Assembly (NCBI GenBank): GCA_003215335.1
Contig: QCKM01000006.1
Span: forward strand, 1 to 64,000
Source of the DNA: Prochlorococcus sp. AG-409-P01
Lineage (GTDB): Bacteria > Cyanobacteriota > Cyanobacteriia > PCC-6307 > Cyanobiaceae
Direction: 5' to 3'
Length of the DNA stretch: 64,000 bases
Below are positions 59,871 to 64,000 of the stretch, in pieces. How positions within the stretch are numbered: the first letter of the stretch is position 1; each line of letters starts with the position of its first letter. The notes under the pieces are model-generated. The model did no database searches and was not told where the DNA came from. It saw only the letters and a program-made list of their open reading frames with translations. Both the position numbers and the translations under genes were made by a program.

Positions 59871-60625
59871 TAAGCACCTCGATCCCTCGGGAACAATAAA
59901 ACTCCAAAAGTGCGAAAAATAATCGCCAAATCCAAGCCCAAAGATCTACCTCTTGCATAGGCAAGGTCAAGACTTACTCTCTTTGCATAGCTGAGGTTGT
60001 TACGTCCACTTACTTGCCAAAGACCAGTCAAACCTGGCCTTACAGAAGCCACTTCATCCATAAAGTCTCCATAACGTTCCAGCTCTTTATCAACTATCGG
60101 CCTGGGGCCAACAACACTCATCTGACCTCTAATGATATTTATGAATTGAGGTAGCTCATCAAGACTAGAACGCCGCAAAAATCTACCTATAAATGTTATA
60201 CGAGGATCCTTGCGAATCTTAAAGTCACGCTCAAACTCAGTTCTCATAGATGGGGATTTTGCAAGAACATTCGACAAGATGTCATCTGCATCTGCTCGCA
60301 TTGTTCGAAATTTAATACAACCAAATTTTTCATAGTTTCTACCTACACGACTCTGAATATAAAAAATAGGCCCAGGTGAACTTAACTTGATCGAAATTGC
60401 TATTAAAAGGAAAAGAGGTATGCCAAGAATTATTACTAGTAGGGAGAAAATTAAATCCCCAGAACGTTTTAAGAAGCGGCCAAACAGATTTTGCTGACAT
60501 ATCAAAACCTTGGCAGAAAGCCCTGATGGCAAATCATCATTACTAGCCAGATGGTTAGTATTGCCACCTTTTAAAAGGTCTCTACCTGCTGAAGAGGAAT
60601 TAAGCCGCCGGGAGTTTGAACTCAT
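59867..60625 (-). CDS. sugar-phosphate transferase initiating polysaccharide synthesis (WbaP/PssA type)
   Basis: The enzyme loads a sugar phosphate onto the lipid carrier for surface polysaccharide. ATG 60625 stands behind a strong GGGAGG site, giving 252 residues; the upstream GTG at 60691 would overlap the previous gene. One membrane span (about 55-80) precedes PGPIFYIQSRVGR, FGCIKFRTMRADAD, RSSLDELPQFINIIRG, SVVGPRPIV and RPGLTGLWQVSGR. It ends overlapping cobD by 4 bases. Confidence 0.92.
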
Positions 60626-60656
60626 GATGCCTCCCTGTTTGTTATACCACTCAATC

Positions 60657-61889
60657 TCAGCTTCTGAAACCAAATAACTGAGCGGGGTCACTCACCTCAA
60701 CGGCACAATTGCTTTTATGTGCAGCATATGCATGAATCAATGCATTGAAAAATCGTAATTCAAAGGATTTAACAGAAAATTGTTCTGCCCACATACGTAT
60801 TGATTCAGAGGTGAACTGACTCCACAACCTGGACTCATGAAACCAAGCAACTGCTTCCTGAATGGAAGCAACTGTCTGGTCAGGGAACAAAACTCCAGTT
60901 GGAGAAGAGTTGCAAGCACGAACACAACGAACAGTATCTAACAAACCTCCCTTACCGAGACCTATAACTGGTGCCCCCGCTGCCATAGCCTCTACAGGGG
61001 CAATTCCAAAATCCTCTATTCCTGAATAAACAAATGCTCTACAACGAGAGAGCAAATCATCAACCGCAGATGAACTCTGATGTCCCAAAATCTTGACCGT
61101 TGGTCCAGCAATCTTCTCGAGCAAATGACGTTGAGGACCATCGCCAACAACTAAAAGAGGCAATCCAAGTCTGTTAAAAGCTTTAACCAAAAGGTCGACA
61201 CGTTTATAAGGGACAAGTCGACAGACAGATAAATAAAAATCGTCCCGTAATTGATCCCATTTAAAGCGTTCAACCTCTACTGGAGGATGGACAATCTTTG
61301 CTTCACGTTTCCAAAACCTCGCGATACGCCTTGCTGTAAACCTCGAATTGGCCAAAAGAAGATCAGGACGAGCACTACTTAATTGATCCCATTGTCTCAA
61401 GGAATGAAGTTGCCAACGAATAAATGGACCGAAACCTCTTCGTGCAAGAAGTGATCCATTTAAGTAAGCATGCATCTGGTCCCAGGCATAGCGAACAGGT
61501 GTATGCACATAGCTAACATGAAATTGCTCAGGTGAAGTAAGGACACCCTTTGCTACAAGATGACTGCTACTTATTACAAGTGGATATTCGTGTAAATCAA
61601 ACTGCTCAATGGCAAGTGGCAGGAGTGGAAGGTATTGCTGGACATGACTTTTTCCAAAAGGAAGATTTTGTATAAAACTTGTCTTAACAGCTCTGCCATG
61701 AATCCAACTATCTGGAATGGAACTTTCGCCATCAACAAGTGCTACCAAGTCTGGAGTAAAGCCTTTGGAAAAAAACAGTGAGTCAATCGCTTTGACCACC
61801 TGTTCCGCACCTCCAACAGATCTGGGAGTAAACCACTCATGAACAAGCGCTATGCGATGAGGTAGATCTGTAGCGTCTGCAGAAAGCAA
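60657..61889 (-). CDS. GT4-family glycosyltransferase
   Basis: The 410-residue protein begins IALVHEWFTPRSVGGAEQV, the N-terminal site of GT-B enzymes, and keeps the C-terminal motif EDFGIAPVEAMAAGAPVIG with the conserved Glu pair. The sugar is unknown. The start is TTG 61889. It lies upstream of the sugar-phosphate transferase, consistent with a shared surface-polysaccharide role. Confidence 0.88.
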   Translation of the reverse strand: MLSADATDLPHRIALVHEWFTPRSVGGAEQVVKAIDSLFFSKGFTPDLVALVDGESSIPDSWIHGRAVKTSFIQNLPFGKSHVQQYLPLLPLAIEQFDLHEYPLVISSSHLVAKGVLTSPEQFHVSYVHTPVRYAWDQMHAYLNGSLLARRGFGPFIRWQLHSLRQWDQLSSARPDLLLANSRFTARRIARFWKREAKIVHPPVEVERFKWDQLRDDFYLSVCRLVPYKRVDLLVKAFNRLGLPLLVVGDGPQRHLLEKIAGPTVKILGHQSSSAVDDLLSRCRAFVYSGIEDFGIAPVEAMAAGAPVIGLGKGGLLDTVRCVRACNSSPTGVLFPDQTVASIQEAVAWFHESRLWSQFTSESIRMWAEQFSVKSFELRFFNALIHAYAAHKSNCAVEVSDPAQLFGFRS

Positions 61890-62029
61890 TTGATGGTCAT
61901 GGTTAATTAATTATCAATTCTAACTTAATGGGAGATGGAAGTTATAAATAATATCAAACAATTGACAATTAAAGTGTCTTATATAAAGAGGCCTGGCTAG
62001 CGATGATTGTCATGGAAACGCCTAAGTTA

Positions 62030-63508
62030 TTACAAATCTGTCAAGGGATTCTCTGGGTAAAACCTGCTCCAACTAGTTCTCCAAAACTTGTCTTTTTGTT
62101 TACTTGAGTTGATAAATGTCCAATATATAGAGCCATCATTTATAGAGTACTCAAACAATCTTCCATTATTCTGCTCTTCAACAATTAGGGTATCGTCTTT
62201 TTCATTATAGTCAGATTTACCGTCTGAATTGGCTCGTGGTCTTAAAGTATCTGGAATATTTGAAAAGTCATTTTTGATAATAGATATACCAGAGTATTTA
62301 AACTGAATTGTATTTGGCATTATGACCTTAATTGCATCTGGGTCATTGAACTTTGCATGAGGATCAGGCAATCCATCGAAAAACATCACTCTATTGAAAT
62401 TGCTATTCTGTTTTCCAGATAAATCTTTATCAAAGACACTAATTTTTAAAGGCATTTGCCTAATAACATCTATATCATTTTGCCGATAACTAAAGCCATC
62501 CAAAATCCATATAATATTTCTTGCTGAAGTATCATATGCAAGAACTGAAGAAGAGCTTTTAAGGCTGATAAGAACAACATTAGAATCAACTAGAATAGCA
62601 TCATCATCTGACATCTGTGCATCACTTCGACTTGAGAGAAGCAAAGGCTCAACATCATTAATATGAATATAGTTTGTCGAACTGCTTGAAGATAATCTAG
62701 AAAGAAGGCCAACCTTTTGATAAATATCAGAAATATAATGTGTCGAAAGTATGTTCAGATTTCGATCCAAAACAGCAAATCCCTCCTGATTATTTTCTTT
62801 GTTTGAAATGCATACATAAAGAAGGTCGTCTAGATTCTTATTAATGCTTCTATGGAAATTCAATTTATCATTTATTTTAATTACATCACCTTTATCATTT
62901 ACTCTGATCAAATATCCACCTCCACGATGAGTATTAAAGACAAGGGATCCATCACTAAGGATGATAGGGTGAAAGAAATAACTTCCTTTGAAATCAGATC
63001 TGGAAGAAATCTCTGCGAATGCCTTCTTAAGATTCCATTCCTTGATTACCTTCTGGTTGTTTAAATCCCAAAGCTCAATTTTGGGTTTACCATTCTTTTC
63101 TGGAGCACCTGCAGAGAGCAATAGAAAACCTGCATTAGGCCTTGACCCTTTAAGGTAGTTAAAATTAAAGCCTGAATTAAAGTCTTGAAAACGCTGACTT
63201 AATTGATCCGAATTTTCTTCGGAAACCATCCCTGACAAATCCTTATATCTTGCCAAATTATATAAATCAACAATTCCATTCATGACATACTCAGATGGTC
63301 CGATGAAATCATTGGTATAGATACACCATTTTCTATCTTTGTTTATTCCAAGACTATCAGAACAAAATCTTTCATTCACAAGAACTATGGAACCTGAAAG
63401 AAGACTAGTTAGATACAACAAAACAACTGTACTGGAAATATATAAAATGTTTTTAAGAGAAAACAAAGAAGACTTCATTATCACTTTTTTATTGCTCGAC
63501 AAATTCAT
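62030..63508 (-). CDS. membrane-anchored, beta-propeller-like protein (distantly arylsulfotransferase-like)
   Basis: The 492-residue protein has a membrane span (about 20-44, ILYISSTVVLLYLTSLLSG) and a large outer domain with repeated hydrophobic strand patterns: HPIILSDGSLVFNTHRGG, NYIHINDVEPLL, SSSSVLAYDTSARNIIWIL, NRVMFFDGLPD. The pattern reminds me of ASST-type arylsulfotransferases, but I see no firm active-site match. The DNA is clearly A/T-richer than its neighbours, which fits recent gain next to polysaccharide genes. An internal ATG at 63478 is an alternative start. Confidence 0.65.
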   Translation of the reverse strand: MNLSSNKKVIMKSSLFSLKNILYISSTVVLLYLTSLLSGSIVLVNERFCSDSLGINKDRKWCIYTNDFIGPSEYVMNGIVDLYNLARYKDLSGMVSEENSDQLSQRFQDFNSGFNFNYLKGSRPNAGFLLLSAGAPEKNGKPKIELWDLNNQKVIKEWNLKKAFAEISSRSDFKGSYFFHPIILSDGSLVFNTHRGGGYLIRVNDKGDVIKINDKLNFHRSINKNLDDLLYVCISNKENNQEGFAVLDRNLNILSTHYISDIYQKVGLLSRLSSSSSTNYIHINDVEPLLLSSRSDAQMSDDDAILVDSNVVLISLKSSSSVLAYDTSARNIIWILDGFSYRQNDIDVIRQMPLKISVFDKDLSGKQNSNFNRVMFFDGLPDPHAKFNDPDAIKVIMPNTIQFKYSGISIIKNDFSNIPDTLRPRANSDGKSDYNEKDDTLIVEEQNNGRLFEYSINDGSIYWTFINSSKQKDKFWRTSWSRFYPENPLTDL

Positions 63509-63612
63509 TATGACATAAGCATAGGAATCAAATTACATACATAGAAAAGATCTATAAAATTTACTTAATCTTAATTTGTATAAACCCTGAAAGAGGAGGT
63601 TTGTATAAATTG

Positions 63613-63690
63613 ATGCGGCGTGAAAACAAACTTGTTTTATCCACAGGATTCACTAAGGTTTTCCTTTTTCTATGGCTTAAGCCCATATGA
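63613..63690 (+). CDS. possible 25-residue ORF
   Basis: GGAGG at 63595-63599 is followed 13 bases later by ATG 63613, opening 25 codons (MRRENKLVLSTGFTKVFLFL, then WLKPI). TTG 63610 is closer. The spacing is poor and I know no homologue, so this is weak. The rest of 63509-64000 shows no convincing gene; an open frame on the minus strand at 63719-63937 has a Cys-rich, unlikely composition. Confidence 0.2.
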   Translation: MRRENKLVLSTGFTKVFLFLWLKPI

Positions 63691-64000
63691 CTAATGGACA
63701 GAGATTCTGCTAATGAAATCAGTTATCTGTAACAGTTTTTTTTGTCAAATTGCTATAGGCCACAAAGTAGTGATTTATTACTAAAGCTTTGATACATGCA
63801 GTTTCAAAAAGTCTGACACAACCCAATTGATTCCCAACACTGCAGATTTCAAGGCACATAAAGCCTGTCACAGCCGAAACTGAACTACAAGAATGGCCAA
63901 AGCAGCTGAATAATGTAATTATTGTGTGCGGAGCCAAGCAAAAAAGCTTAAAGGTTGCTCTGTGATTAGAAAAAGAGGACCAAAATAGCTTTATTCCACC

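Noticed and set aside
63719-63937. 72-codon minus-strand ORF
   Set aside because: Cys-rich, no ribosome-binding site and no coding pattern.

Overview
The window reads as a chromosome segment of a marine picocyanobacterium, most likely a low-light Prochlorococcus. By eye it is A/T-rich (around 40% GC). Intergenic gaps are short and neighbouring genes often overlap by 4 bases. It carries a cyanobacterial set: nickel superoxide dismutase with its maturation protease, ClpR/ClpP, Ftn2/ZipN, a cobalamin pathway, DUF3611, DUF1517 and DUF3122 proteins, a two-domain ThiE and a group 2 sigma factor. I see no insertion sequence, integrase, CRISPR array or rRNA. The strain cannot be fixed from the window alone.

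Layout. 1-542: no clear gene, one orphan open frame and a strong hairpin terminator. 0.5-7.2 kb, minus strand: pentapeptide protein, tRNA-Ala, lexA with an operator-like repeat, argF, ftsH, ribD and two conserved unknowns. 7.3-20 kb, mixed strands: cobL, DUF192, nadK, pheS, surE, a DUF3611 membrane protein, ribF, thiE-thiS, DUF1517, a possibly broken small locus, larB, a TIGR03792-type protein, an in-frame trmD-ispF fusion and era. 20-31.6 kb: a BI-1 membrane protein, phoH, rpsP, ffh, ftn2, pdhA, a sigma factor, nnrE/nnrD and mnmA. 31.6-36.8 kb: lnt, an FKBP isomerase, then the nickel block sodN-sodX with several very small membrane or basic proteins and a His-rich nickel-type permease. 36.8-41.9 kb: trpC, lpdA, a SpoU methylase, an unknown, tRNA-Leu and murA. 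42-47.6 kb: tRNA-Leu almost touching argD, folC, then a minus-strand unit of FAD oxidase, amidohydrolase and a DUF4359-type protein. 47.6-53 kb: tRNA-His, miaB and the division/cell-wall run ddl, unknown, ftsQ, ftsZ, followed by the SRP RNA on the opposite strand. 53-60 kb: panB overlapping hemW tail to tail, a PIN/TRAM protein, clpR-clpP, ilvC and cobD. 60-64 kb: two surface-polysaccharide enzymes, a visibly A/T-richer exported protein and 490 bases with almost nothing.

Functional links. FtsQ, FtsZ and Ftn2 act at the division ring; Ddl and MurA make peptidoglycan precursors. Ffh and the SRP RNA form the signal recognition particle. CobL and CobD belong to cobalamin synthesis, RibD and RibF to flavin synthesis, ThiE and ThiS to thiamine synthesis, and PdhA with LpdA to the pyruvate dehydrogenase complex. 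SodN, SodX and the permease form a nickel superoxide defence unit.

Most notable observations: a single reading frame joining TrmD and IspF; three genes (pheS, cobD, DUF4359) whose conserved N-termini lie upstream of any ATG/GTG/TTG; small unlisted membrane ORFs beside sodN-sodX; and a probable frameshifted small gene at 16.2-16.6 kb.
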